Below are positions 18,161-27,695 of a stretch of DNA of 64,000 nucleotides, one piece after another. The notes under the pieces were generated by a model that made no database searches, was not told the origin of the DNA, and worked only from the letters and a program-made list of their open reading frames with translations. Made by a program: the position numbers and the translations under genes. Origin of the DNA: a virus; IMG/VR virus record IMGVR_UViG_3300045125_000119, positions 82,165-146,164 of that record, one strand, 5' to 3'. Within the stretch, counting starts at the first letter, position 1. Each line of letters starts with the position of its first letter.

Positions 18161-19102
18161 AATGCTCAAGTGCCCGTTCCACAAACCGAACCGAACGGTC
18201 GTTTACGTCCTTAACGACACTCGCCCCCGTCATCCGGTAGACGACTGGCCCAAGCACGATTACGTCGAAATGGGTTTGACCAGCTTGAGGATGTTGCGGG
18301 AACACAACAAGAATATTCCTGTAAAGATCATTTTGATTAACAGTCAATATCGGGAAGTGGACGAACGGTTCCAGGCACTTGGGGCGACCATTATTCACAA
18401 GACGAATCATCCCTCCGACCGGTCGTATTTTCCGATGAACAAGTGCTGGGTCGGTGAACTCGAAGAGGATCAGGTTCTATATCTTGACGTGGACACGTTG
18501 TGTGAACGGAGATGTGGCTGATTTATTTTCCAAATACGATTTCGATTACACTGCGGCCGAAAGTGAGTGGATACACCAAAAGGGCTGGAAAATGGAATTC
18601 CTCCCCGGCAGTTATCACCCACAAAATTCCGGGGTGCAATTGTTCAAAAAGGGTTTCCACAAGATCATGTTTTCTAGGCTCCCGGAAGCTCTTGCACGAC
18701 TGAACCCGTTGGACTTTGGTGTTTACCACCCAAATCGAGAATATCCAAGTCCTTTGGCCGAGTGGGTGTGGAGTTATGCGAACGGTTGGACCCGTGAAGA
18801 AGTGGCTGCGTCTTTGGTTGCGGCCGAGCGGCATAAAGGCCGGGTATTTCTGGAAGCAGGACGTGTATAACATTCAGAGGCCCGACGATGTGAACCGGTG
18901 CCGGGAGTCACTGATTTTCCACAGCTACAGCGAGCAATGGAAAATGGTCAACAAATGGCTGGCAAATCGCCGCAAGATGGTATGGCCCGGAAATACGATT
19001 TGTGATAAACAAGAGTATTCTCAAAAGGGAGTGTCCGATGAAAATCCCGGCGATCCGTCCGCTCAACTTCAACAAGAACTCCCGCTCGATCCTCAAGATT
19101 GA
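18161..19102 (+). CDS. Glycosyltransferase, GT8/nucleotide-diphospho-sugar transferase type (frameshifts)
   Basis: RTVVYVLNDTRPRHP begins the first strand; NIPVKIILINSQYREVDERF, IIHKTNHPSDRSYFPMNKCW and QVLYLDVDTL follow, the DVD being the metal-binding DxD. After a slip near 18500 the frame reads VNGDVADLFSKYDFDYTAAE and SGVQLFKKGFHKIMFSRLPE; after another near 18850, YFWKQDVYNIQRPDD and ESLIFHSYSEQWKMVNKWLA. About 290 residues. Retaining glycosyltransferases with this layout act on protein, lipid or polysaccharide acceptors. The end probably lies near 19012 and the last codons overlap the GNAT gene. Confidence 0.65.
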
Positions 19103-19540
19103 GTTCGACTGCTATACCGATCCTTGGGACGAAGAGACGTTTCGGGACTGCTTCAAACAGAAGCACACTAGGGGCTTGACCGTTGACTTGGACGGAGAAA
19201 TTGTTGGGTTTATCATCTATCAAATTAACAAGAACAGCATTACACTTGTCAACGTGGCCGTGGATAAGGCCCACCGGCGAAAGGGCTATGCGAAAGAACT
19301 GGTTAATTCGGTCAAAAAGTCTTTTGAAGAAAAAGGGCGATCAAATTGGACACCGTTGTGTCTGACATTTGTCTCGAATCTCATCTGTTCCTGAAGTCGC
19401 AAAAGTTTGTGGCGGAACGAGTTGAACGCAAATATTTCAAGGTTGGTGACTCTTATGAAGACGGGTATCGCTTCGTTTTTACCCGGCAAGAGGCGACCAT
19501 GACGCCTGATGAGTTCGAGGAACTGGTTTGTCGAAAATGA
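19038..19540 (+). CDS. GNAT N-acetyltransferase (one frameshift)
   Basis: AAAAGGGAGTGTCCG precedes ATG 19038. The acetyl-CoA site is VAVDKAHRRKGYAKELVNSV (Q/RxxGxG/A pattern) after the strand DGEIVGFIIYQINKNS; after a slip near 19340 DTVVSDICLESHLFLKSQKF completes the RimI-like fold, where an Asn/Ser-rich strand leads into the final FRFV strand. About 165 residues. Acetylates an amine on protein or small molecule; substrate unknown. Confidence 0.78.
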
Positions 19541-19629
19541 CTGATGACCAAATGGTAGCCGCTACTGTTTTGGCTATGTTTTTGGTTAGTGTAATCCATG
19601 ATGTTAGTTTGCAACTGAGGATTCAATGA
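19537..19629 (+). CDS. 30-residue membrane peptide
   Basis: ATGA overlaps both neighbours (stop of GNAT and start of the macro-domain gene). MTDDQMVAATVLAMFLVSVI is one hydrophobic helix followed by a polar end. The double four-base overlap supports real translation. Function unknown. Confidence 0.5.
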   Translation: MTDDQMVAATVLAMFLVSVIHDVSLQLRIQ

Positions 19630-20249
19630 AACTAATTCTGCGTGACCGTAACCAGGGTATGGTTGATGCCTGGAATTCTCAATTCCGAGGCGTTCCCGAA
19701 ATGTCGAAATCGGGTGCGGGGATATTTTTGACGTTAAAGCCGATGCCATTGTGTCTCCGGCCAATTCGTTCGGGTTCATGAACGGCGGGATCGACCTTGC
19801 TTATTCCAAGCGGTTCGGCTGGGGGCTTCAGGCAAAACTCCAGAAGCACCTTTTCGATTTATACGACGGTGAACTGCCCGTAGGGGATGCCGTTTGCATT
19901 CTCATTGACAACGATCCCGATTTTAAGTATCTGATTTCGGCCCCGACGATGCGAGTGCCGATGAACATCGTCGGGACTGTGAACGCCTATCTCGCCATGC
20001 GTGCGGTTCCTTCGTATTGTTCGGGGAATGAACGGCGTCGGCATCAATTCGGTGTTGTGTCCGGGGTTGGGAACGGCTATTGGTCAAATGTCTTACGACG
20101 TGGCCGCATTCCAGATGCGAGAAGCTTATCGTGTTGTGATGGAAAACCAGCCTTTGGATTTCCGTGACATTGCCGGATCGTTTTGTTACCACGATGCCAT
20201 GCGTCGTGGCCTTTTCTACTGTGAACCCGAAGCGAACGAGGGCAAATAA
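19626..20249 (+). CDS. Macro domain protein (two frameshifts)
   Basis: MKLILRDRNQGMVDAWNSQF, then after a slip near 19710 GDIFDVKADAIVSPANSFGF and MNGGIDLAYSKRFGWGLQ, the ADP-ribose loop of macro domains (VxPANxxxxMGGGxxxA). ISAPTMRVPMNIVGTVNAYL follows, and a second slip near 20010 leads to MNGVGINSVLCPGLGTAIGQ and MSYDVAAFQMREAY. About 205 residues. Macro domains bind or remove ADP-ribose and related nucleotides. In a phage this could act on NAD-derived signals or ADP-ribosylated targets; that is inference. Confidence 0.8.
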
Positions 20250-20654
20250 ATGGGAGTGGAACATAAGCATTTAATTGTTCGTTGTAATGTCAGCAAGCCT
20301 TTTACCGACGTAGAAAAAACAAAAGATTGGCTTCGCAGACTCGTCAACGCTATTGGAATGAAGTTGTGTAAGAGTGGCGGGCCTCACGTTGATTATGTGG
20401 AAGCCGAAGGGAACAACGGAATAGCTGGCATAGCGATGATCGAAACGTCGCACGTTTCTATCCATTGTTGGGACAAACAAGAACCTCCGTTGGCCCAATT
20501 GGACGTGTACTCTTGTGCAAAGTTCGATCCAGAAACCGTAATGGCTTACGTTCTGGAAATGGAACCCACAAACGTTGAATGCCTGATCGTTGATAGGAAG
20601 GACAGAATCACTTTGGACTTTTTGGGATCACCGGCACACTGGTTCGAGATTTGA
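20250..20654 (+). CDS. speD: S-adenosylmethionine decarboxylase, SpeD/SpeH type
   Basis: Intact, 134 residues, the normal length for class 1B enzymes. EAEGNNGIAGIAMIETSHVS-IHCW contains the self-cleavage site and proton donor: Ser67-His68, and LDVYSCAKF gives Cys89. Known enzymes usually have Glu before the processed serine (ESH); here it is Thr (TSH), an unusual change at the cleavage site. The enzyme makes the aminopropyl donor for spermidine. speD is a known auxiliary gene in T4-like aquatic phages. Starts one base after the macro-domain stop. Confidence 0.88.
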   Translation: MGVEHKHLIVRCNVSKPFTDVEKTKDWLRRLVNAIGMKLCKSGGPHVDYVEAEGNNGIAGIAMIETSHVSIHCWDKQEPPLAQLDVYSCAKFDPETVMAYVLEMEPTNVECLIVDRKDRITLDFLGSPAHWFEI

Positions 20655-20659
20655 TTAAC

Positions 20660-20882
20660 ATGGGTTGGGAGGGATTTGTGAAAAAATATATCCATGTGAG
20701 CCAACACAAAATCAAAGCTAACCGGAAAAATGGCACTCGTGATCCGGTTATCACCGGTAAAATCGTATAAGGACAGCCAGTACGGGCATGAGGTCGTGAT
20801 ATACGACAAGGACGGCGTTGAAGTCGCCCGCATAGTGTACCGCCGGATTGCCCACTATCATGTGGAGCGCATGTTTGGGTAG
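20660..20882 (+). CDS. Small basic protein (one frameshift)
   Basis: MGWEGFVKKYIHVSQHKIKA then, after a slip near 20755, KSYKDSQYGHEVVIYDKDG and VARIVYRRIAHYHVERMFG. About 72 residues, beta-rich and basic. No family recognised. Confidence 0.5.
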
Positions 20883-20910
20883 AAACCCAAAACGAAGTGA
20901 GTAATTACCC

Positions 20911-21012
20911 ATGATAAAGAAACTGTTTAGAGGTGGCGGCTGGTGCTTCCTGATCCTCGTCCTACTATTACTTTACGGTTGTTTCAGAACCGGAAGTTGC
21001 GTATTCGGGTGA
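20911..21012 (+). CDS. Small lipoprotein-like or membrane peptide, 33 aa
   Basis: MIKKLFRGGGWCFLILVLLL then LYGCFRTGSC. A charged start, a hydrophobic core and an LYGC lipobox-like site. First of three consecutive tiny membrane proteins. Confidence 0.45.
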   Translation: MIKKLFRGGGWCFLILVLLLLYGCFRTGSCVFG

Positions 21013-21016
21013 CATC

Positions 21017-21139
21017 ATGGACTTTATGGACAAGTGGTGGTTTTGGGCCTTGTTTATCCCGGTGTGGATCGCCGGAGCCATTTGGTGGTGTTACAAGGTA
21101 ATGACCGCCGCTGAAGACGATCACTGGAGAGATTACTGA
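21017..21139 (+). CDS. Small membrane protein, 40 aa
   Basis: MDFMDKWWFWALFIPVWIAG AIWWC forms one aromatic-rich membrane helix, followed by an acidic end (AAEDDHWRDY). The stop overlaps the next start as TGATG. Function unknown; such clusters of tiny membrane proteins in phages are often envelope-acting. Confidence 0.5.
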   Translation: MDFMDKWWFWALFIPVWIAGAIWWCYKVMTAAEDDHWRDY

Positions 21140-21311
21140 TGACCAAGTTTCTCGCTTGGTTTTGGTTGGCTCTTATTTTTTCGGCATGTTGGGCCTGATG
21201 GTTTGGGCTTACGGTTTGGAATTTACCCTTATTGTTTGGGCGATAACGTTCGCTTGTGCGGCGTTTATGTTTCTGACGGTGAAAGCCATAGACATTGCAT
21301 CACGACCATAA
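21139..21311 (+). CDS. Small membrane protein, about 57 aa (one frameshift)
   Basis: MTKFLAWFWLALIF, slip near 21185, then MLGLMVWAYGLEFTLIVWA and ACAAFMFLTVKAIDIASRP: two to three hydrophobic helices. It ends 8 bases before the deaminase start. Confidence 0.5.
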
Positions 21312-21319
21312 GGTGAAAG

Positions 21320-21951
21320 ATGATTTCCGACAAGTTCGTGGGCAAGTACATGAGACTTGCCAAGCTGGTGGGCGAAGACAAGAACCCTTGCTACAGCCGT
21401 AAAATCGGCGTGGTAGTGGTTCGGGCCTACGACGACGGTTCTGGCAGAGTGTTGGGTTCGGGTTACAACGGCCCGCCCCGCAAGACGCCGCACTGCGACG
21501 AACCCGAATACCTCCGTGACGTGTTTTGGCCGCAGTTGACGATGCTCGAAAAGAGAAGGTTCTCAAAGCTACTGAAATTGCCGACTGTTGGGACAAATCC
21601 GACTCCGAACAGTGCCAGATGGTTTGTGACAAATTCGGCGGGAGTAAGACCTGCCCCCGCAAAATCATTGGGGCGGCATCCGGCACTCGCCTCGAACTGT
21701 GTAGCTGTGTCCACGCCGAAACGAACGCAATCGTCAACAGTTCGGACGACCTGCACGGGTGCTGCCTCTTTTGTTGGTGTGGGGTTCCCTGTGTCGAATG
21801 CACTAAACTCATCATTAACGCCGGGATCAAGCGGGTGTACGTCATTGATTGGGGAGCCGATTACAGCCACGGTTCCCGGTGGCTGTTCCACAAGGCCGGT
21901 ATCCCCATTGAGGAGCATCCACCCGAATACTACCTAAATTTGGGGGAATAG
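21320..21951 (+). CDS. dCMP deaminase (one frameshift)
   Basis: MISDKFVGKYMRLAKLVGED and KIGVVVV start the cytidine deaminase fold; SGYNGPPRKTPHC follows. A slip near 21545 continues with the zinc site CSCVHAETNAIVNSS (HAE, with the Glu as proton shuttle) and GVPCVECTKLIINAGIKRVY (PCxxC). A 60-residue insert with several cysteines before the zinc site resembles T4-type dCMP deaminase, which has an extra zinc. About 205 residues. It turns dCMP into dUMP for the ThyX coded at 45315. Confidence 0.85.
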
Positions 21952-21998
21952 TTGCAGAATTGTTCTGTGAACACTCCATTTATCCAAGGAGGATAATT

Positions 21999-22553
21999 AT
22001 GGAGTGTTTCATAGGGCAAAGATTTGGTCGTCTTGTTATTGTCGGAAGACGTGGGAAAATCAAACACAGTTGGAAATGCCAGTGCGACTGCGGCAAATCA
22101 CTGTGGATTCCACCGTCAAGGTTGACGAAGAAGAATGGACTGAAGTCTTGCGGCTGCAACAGATTCCCATCTGGGGAAAAATGCAGTCGTCGAAAAGGAT
22201 ACAAGGACGTATCTGGTAGCATGATCTACAAGATTAAACGAGACGCCGAGCGGCGAGACATTAGTTTTGACGTTGAGGCGAAATACCTGTACGAATTGTT
22301 CGAGTTTCAACAGGGATTGTGTGCGTTGACAGGCACACCTATAACGCTGCCAAAATGTAACGATGACGATAGACATTACAACTACACGGCCTCACTTGAC
22401 AGAATAGACAGCAAGAAGCCATATGTGGCTGGAAACGTGCAATGGATTCACAAAACGCTTCAATGGATGAAGTGGGATAAACCAGAGTCGGAATTCGTAG
22501 AATGGTGTCGCAAGGTCGCTGTTTATCATGAGCAACAAAGCACGCCGAGCTAA
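21999..22553 (+). CDS. HNH endonuclease, free-standing homing type
   Basis: AGGAGGATAATT precedes ATG 21999, a strong ribosome site. N-terminal zinc-knuckle region: WKCQCDCGKSLWIPP and LKSCGCNR, common in phage-type homing nucleases. The nuclease core is LCALTGTPITLP with YTASLDRIDSKKPYVAGNVQ, where the D-R-I-D and N-V-Q residues are the HNH pattern. 184 residues, intact. Base composition is more AT-rich than the flanks, in keeping with a mobile gene. Overlaps the next HNH gene by 26 bases. Confidence 0.82.
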   Translation: MECFIGQRFGRLVIVGRRGKIKHSWKCQCDCGKSLWIPPSRLTKKNGLKSCGCNRFPSGEKCSRRKGYKDVSGSMIYKIKRDAERRDISFDVEAKYLYELFEFQQGLCALTGTPITLPKCNDDDRHYNYTASLDRIDSKKPYVAGNVQWIHKTLQWMKWDKPESEFVEWCRKVAVYHEQQSTPS

Positions 22554-23209
22554 ACGTCGAGCCGATGGCCTTTGCAGTGAGTGCAATGAGCCGCTTTGCC
22601 GTTTCTTTCTCGTTGTCAAAAGCACTACGATCTCCATAAAGCCTATATGGGGTCTGAAGAATATAAACAAAAACAAAAAGAAACCGTCCTCAAAAGGAGG
22701 ATGGAAAGGATTTGTGCGTTTATTGCGGCGAACCAGCCTCTCCTGGTATGACACGATGCGAATTTCACTACAAACAACATAAAGAACAAGGGCAACAGAG
22801 AGCCGACGCACGATTGCGAGACGGGCTGTGTAGAAAATGTGGCAAATTACCTCACTGCAAAGATCGACAACAGTGCGAAGTTTGTCTTTTGAAACAAACT
22901 GCTACCACACTCTGGGGCGATCAAAAACGATGGCCGGAGTTGAAGCAGTTGTTGGAAAATCAGCGATATATTTGTGTTTATACGGGCCGAGATGTAAGAC
23001 TAGGAGCAAATGCTTCTATTGACCACATCTTGCCCAGAGCCAGAAATGGCAGCAACGATATTTCTAATTTGCAATGGGTCGATATTGCTGTCAATTGTTT
23101 CAAGCTTAATCAGCTTGGCGAGGAAGTTCTTCAGTTGGCGTTCGAGATTGCCCGTTATAATTACAATGAATTCAAAGCATTCATGGAGGGGCGATGGCCG
23201 TCAGTCTGA
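22528..23209 (+). CDS. HNH endonuclease with zinc knuckles (one frameshift)
   Basis: MSNKARRAKRRADGLCSECN, a slip near 22600-22700, then CVYCGEPASPGMTRCEFHYK and GLCRKCGKLPHCKDRQQCEV: three CxxC knuckles. The nuclease core is ICVYTGRDVRLGANASIDHI then LPRARNGSNDISNLQWVDIA, an HNH core with D-H and N residues. About 225 residues. Second homing-type nuclease in tandem, also AT-rich. The end overlaps the radical SAM start by 16 bases. Confidence 0.75.
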
Positions 23210-24325
23210 ACGTCATCAAAGCCGGTGGTTGCGACAAGCACAAAGAGTTGTCCGAGTTGTACACGACTTGGGGAACCTCCAAACTGCTTCAGCACACCGA
23301 CCTTTTGTACTCGATGCAGAAGGACCGGAAGTTCTTCCCAGTCCAGGTTCAAATCTGCCCCACGGAGGTTTGTGACAGCGATTGCCCGTTCTGTGCGGTC
23401 GGCTACCGTCCGTACAAGAGTTCGATGCCGTGGTCGATGATCGAGAAGTGCATAACAGACTTCAAGTCGCTCGGAGCCAAGAGCATTGAGATAACCGGGC
23501 GGCGGCAATCCGATGCTGTATAAGTGCAAAGAAACCGGCAAGAATATCAACGACATCATCCGGTTCGCCGCCGATCTGAAACTCGACATCGGGATCATTA
23601 CCAACAGTGAAAAGTTGACCCGGCTCGACCCGATTTTGTACGACAAAATCAACTGGCTCAGGGTGAGTCTCATCAAGTTGGACGAGGGGAAACGGCCAGA
23701 AGACTACGACTTCAACGGGTTCCCTTACGAGAAGTTGGGTTTCAGCTACATCATCTATGACGGTGCGAAAGGTTGTCGGACGGGACGGGACTACGAGGGA
23801 ACCGACCCACAGACCATTGAGAAAATTGCGAGTTTGGTAGAATTGCATCCGGGGATCAAGTTCGTTCGGATCGCCGGGAACTCCCTCATTACCGGATACA
23901 ACGATCAGAGCAGCAAAAAGTTCAAGAGCGTGATCGACGCAGTTGACCGGCACAAAAAGTTCTTCGTAAAAGACGTGGGTCTGAACGATTTCCCGTTCGA
24001 TCACGGCTGTTACGTCGGCATGATCCGGCCATTTGTGGCGGCGTCACCCAAGGGTGACGGCAAGTATTACGCCTACATCTGCAACAGCCATGTGTTGTTT
24101 TCGGAGCAAACATACGATCCCGACTTTGCTCTGTGCGAGGTTCAGGATATAGTGGATGCTTATTCTCGATTGAACAAGCACTACCAAGAACATGGTTATC
24201 CTTACGCCGTCAAGGGGAACTGTGGTCGTGGCTGGAAGGAAACTTGTAAGCTATGTTTTTACCAACCGAACAACGAACTCCTACACGCAGTAGTGACGGA
24301 AATTCCCGACAAGAATTTCCCGTAA
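23194..24325 (+). CDS. Radical SAM protein with SPASM-like tail (one frameshift)
   Basis: VQICPTEVCDSDCPFCAVGY contains CxxxCxxC, the 4Fe-4S and SAM site. AKSIEITGGNPM follows across a slip near 23505, equal to the GGEP-like motif, then ADLKLDIGIITNSEKLT and KINWLRVSLIKLD. A second Cys group near the C-terminus (NCGRGWKETCKLCFYQ, with CEV and CNS earlier) suggests an auxiliary cluster. About 377 residues. The reaction is unknown; neighbours are methyl and glycosyl transferases, so modification of a sugar or peptide is possible. Confidence 0.82.
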
Positions 24326-24919
24326 ATTATCCTTCCGCCTACTACCAGTCCGGCAATTACAAGGATTACCTTTCCAGAGCGGTCAAGTACGACAAGCTGG
24401 CTCTGGATTTGCACGAAAATTTCCTCCGGTTCATGCCCGGCTCGGCCCCGCTTCTCGATTTCGGGTGCGGGGTCGGATTCTTGGTCAAGTCCCTGCAAAA
24501 TCTGAAATATTTCACCTACGGGTACGATCCGTCACCTTGGCCGGTCGAACACGGTAGTTCCGTTCTGGGAATAGAACACCTCACGACCGATTACAATAAG
24601 GCCATCGGGCCGTGGGAGTGGTACGAGGCCGTTACCGCCCTTGACGTGTTTGAACACATGAAGCCGGACGACGTGAGGCACTTTTTGCGAAACGTCAAGA
24701 CCCGGTATCTGATCGTTCGGATTCCCGTGTGTTTGCGGGACGGTGAAGATTTCTTTTGCAAGTTTCCCGAAACGACCCCACGCACATTACCTGCATGACG
24801 AAAATTGCGTGGGAAACGTTGTTCGCCGAGTGTCGGTTCTATTCCGTGTCTCAGTTGCACCTCCCGACGATTTACGACACTCCGGGGTGCTGTGTGCCAT
24901 TTACCACCAAGACAAATGA
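24325..24919 (+). CDS. SAM-dependent methyltransferase (one frameshift)
   Basis: Core SGNYKDYLSRAVKYDKLALD then motif I APLLDFGCGVGFLVKSLQ, GYDPSPW, and VTALDVFEHMKPDDVRHFLR, RYLIVRIPVC. After a slip near 24770 ITCMTKIAWETLFAECRFYS completes the domain; a third frame ends VLCAIYHQDK with its TGA overlapping the next ATG. No clear start codon: the frame is open into the radical SAM gene, so the ATG may be lost to an error. About 195 residues. Confidence 0.72.
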
Positions 24920-25646
24920 AAAAGATCATCAGTTACGTCCTGTGGGGCGACGACCCAATTTACAACGTCGGCATCTGTGAGAACGTCAAGAACGCCGCCC
25001 GCTTCTACCCGGACTGGAAAGTGCGGGTGTATTGCGAACAGGCGTGCCCGGCCCATTCGATCTGGCGTTCATGGACGACATTTGTGAGGTCGTACCGTTT
25101 GCCCCGACGAAGATCGGCTCGACTTACTGTTGGTCAAACCTTTTGCAGAGGTATCGGCCGTTGTACGAAGACAACGAAGCCGTAATTTTCGTGACGCAGA
25201 CTCTCGTTTGAGCGACAAAGAAGCCAAGGCGGTGGGCGAGTGGTTGGATTCCGGCAAATCTCTGCACGTCATGCACGACGATGTGACGCACTGGCGGTTC
25301 CCTATATGTAGCGGCATGTGGGCGTTCGGGGCCGGAAATGGCTGCCGGGTCTGTACGAGATGTTCGAGCGGTGGATGGATTTCCGTGGTCACAAAGACGC
25401 CGTCCGAAAGGAACTGGCGGTTGACGAACATTTTTGGCGGAAGTAGTGTGGCCGATGTTCCGGTGTGGGAACTACATCGGTCACGGCATCAGGACCGAAG
25501 GCGAACCGTGGGGAAAGAACGATAAACCTTACCCGCCCCACGAACCTTTGGAATACGGACGATATATTGGTGAGAAAATCTGGGTATCTGAGCCGCCCAA
25601 ACTGCCGAAGTTTTTCTACTACAGGTCAGCGAATAACGGGCAGTGA
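24916..25646 (+). CDS. Glycosyltransferase-like protein (frameshifts)
   Basis: MKKIISYVLWGDDPIYNVGI then WKVRVYCEQA; second frame FDLAFMDDICEVVPFAPTKI and LLQRYRPLYEDNEAVIF; first frame again RDADSRLSDKEAKAVGEWLD, HVMHDDVTHWRFPICSGMWA. DADSRLS with the following SGMWAFG resembles the DxD loop and GMWG strand of capsular-type glycosyltransferases. C-terminus ends GKNDKPYPPHEPLEYGRYIG and KFFYYRSANNGQ. About 240 residues. Confidence 0.6.
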
Positions 25647-26645
25647 GTAGGCGAACGGTTTGCTTTTGTTTTTAACTAGCAAGTCGAAGGCGTTCATTAT
25701 TTCGTTGGCTTTTGTTTCTGCCACGCACGGCTTCGGATGGTGCAGCGGGACTTTCGGACACATTTGCCAGTTGTTGCACGGCCCGCACCAGTCGGGGTCA
25801 CAGTCTTTGTGTTTCTGTACCAGCATGAAGTCGTAGTGTTTTCCGTACACTTTGCCGTTAGTCCAACTGAATATGCCGATCAGCGGTTTTTTCATTCCGC
25901 CCGCCAAGTGAAAAGCCGCTGTGTCGATAGAAATGACGTAATCGACGGCGGCGATTACCGATTTCCACGTCATCAGATCGGCAGTCACGATAGATTGGCA
26001 ATTGAGCAATTGAAACAGAGGCGGCGGATCGGTGTGCATAACGACTACATTGAATCCCCTGTTTTGAAGGCCGATAACCACATCAACAACTGTATTGTCA
26101 AACAGATTTTTTCAGTTCCGTTGTTCGTAAACGGAACGAATAACACCGACGGTTTGTCGCCGATTAGCTTTCTGGCTTCTAACAAATAAGGTGTCGGCAC
26201 TTTCAGGTGCATATCGTGTTTCTGAAGTTCTACGCCGCAACTTCCGGCCCAGATGTCGCTTCTGTTGACGCTACAGTTTATTCCCGTCGAAGCCTCGTAT
26301 ACTCGACACCGGGTTGTGGTGTCATAAACTATGCCATAGTCTTCATTTTTGGAATAGAGGTAGTCGTAGCAATCGTGCAGGAATGGGTGATCCTTGACGA
26401 TTTGAAGGTATTCCTGCGGGCAACAAAAAGTGAGTTCGATTTCCGGCATTATCCGATGGAAGTCCTCGAAGATCATCCTGTGCATGATGATGTCGCCGAG
26501 GCCACCCACACGCCGCCGAGACCAACACTTTGTTGCGACGTTCCCAGAATTGCCGTAAAGATACAGGTTTTTTCCCACGCTTTTTTACCAGACACTTGAA
26601 TAACGTGTTCTTGCCAGCTTTGTTTTTCTTTTCGCATTGATACAT
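25626..26645 (-). CDS. Glycosyltransferase family 9-like (heptosyltransferase fold) (frameshifts)
   Basis: AAGGACACTAT precedes ATG 26645. N-terminal RRVGGLGDIIMHRMIFEDFH is the GxGDxI loop of GT9, then IELTFCCPQEYLQIVKDHPF. After a slip near 26080 the C-terminal Rossmann domain has AVDYVISIDTAAFHLAGGMK and PLIGIFSWTNGKVYGKHYDF, the STDTGxxHLAxxxxxPxxxLF pattern of ADP-heptose transferases. A Cys-rich insert (CDPDWCGPCNNWQMC) follows. About 335 residues. The presence of HldE at 47269 makes an ADP-heptose donor plausible, though not shown. Confidence 0.75.
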
Positions 26646-26815
26646 ATAGTGTCCTTGAGCGATCCAAGCTGTCTTCAGCCACGGGGAGTTCGACGTTCGG
26701 TCTGTCTGTGAGGATGACCGATCTTCGCCCGGTGGAGGGAACGAGCCATCACAGGGCTGGGATGGTTTTAGCCACCGGCCAGCATCGCCCACCTTGGTAA
26801 AAACCAGTCAAGGGC

Positions 26816-26850
26816 AAGGAAGGCCAGACTCGTTGTCTGGCCTTCCTTTT
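26816..26850. terminator. Perfect 14-bp hairpin between divergent genes
   Basis: AAGGAAGGCCAGAC-tcgtt-GTCTGGCCTTCCTT followed by TT on the plus strand. It could end plus-strand transcripts that run past 25646, or protect the next transcript's 5' end. The 26646-26892 gap otherwise shows only a short hydrophobic frame (MAGLFVVNLEKEGQTTSLA) on the minus strand that spans the hairpin. Confidence 0.55.
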
Positions 26851-26892
26851 CCAGATTGACCACAAAAAGACCGGCCATACTACTGTAGTTGT

Positions 26893-27695
26893 ATGACCAA
26901 AGAATTTCCCGTTTTAACCACTTGGCAATCAGATTTGATTGCTGGATCGTTGCTCGGCGACGGCTGCCTTCACAGTGGGCCGAGTGGCAATGCCCGATTT
27001 TTGAAAAATCAAGCAATTGTCAAAAGGGAATATTTGCAGTGGATGTACGAGCAATTGCTTCCGTACAGTAGCAATATTTTCGACAAAGAAACTTCTGGAA
27101 TTAGTTTTGTCAGCGGAAAAATCGTAAGTGATGTGACTAAGCCTAAGTTGCAGTCTTGTTGGATGTACACTTCTCGTCATCCATATTTCACTGCTTTGAA
27201 AAGTATCTGGTACAAAAATGGGGTGAAAGTCATTCCTTCTGGATTTGTTTTGACGCCGCCGATTATAGCCATTTGGTTTTTCGATGATGGTCACATTGAT
27301 GTGAGCCGTCATCGAGCCGGATTTTGCACCAACGGTTTCACCTTAGATGAATGTCGGTATTTGTCAGATCAATTAAGGTTATTTGATATTGAAGCTAAAG
27401 TTAGTGTTGAAAAAACAGCAACGGTAATCATCAGCCTAGATTGAGAGTTTACAAAAACCGGTCTTTTTTGGCTTTAACTGAGATGGTTAAGCCGTATGCA
27501 ATTTGGGATTGCTTGGCGTATAAAGTTGATTTGAAAAATTACGTCGCCCCAAATGATAAACCCGGTCCAAAACCGACTGTTACAGATGAGATTAAGGAGC
27601 AAATCAGGAAATTATCACCTTATTTATCACAGAGAAAAATTGCAGCGAAGGTAGGAATCAGTCAGGCTTCAGTTTGGAAGGTGCTAAATGGGTGA
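26893..27695 (+). CDS. LAGLIDADG homing endonuclease with C-terminal helix-turn-helix (one frameshift)
   Basis: First LAGLIDADG helix is SDLIAGSLLGDGCLH (residues 13-27), second is IIAIWFFDDGHIDVSRH (about 125-141), each ending in an acidic residue that binds the catalytic metal. After a slip at about 27440 the frame reads LALTEMVKPYAIWDCLAYKV and a helix-turn-helix, TDEIKEQIRKLSPYLSQRKI then AAKVGISQASVWKVLNG. About 265 residues. Strikingly AT-rich compared with its neighbours, a sign of recent arrival. No flanking intron or intein halves are visible, so it is free-standing. Confidence 0.82.

Noticed and set aside
26646-26892. Minus-strand peptide MAGLFVVNLEKEGQTTSLA as a gene
   Set aside because: It spans a perfect 14-bp hairpin and has no ribosome site; the hairpin explains the sequence better.
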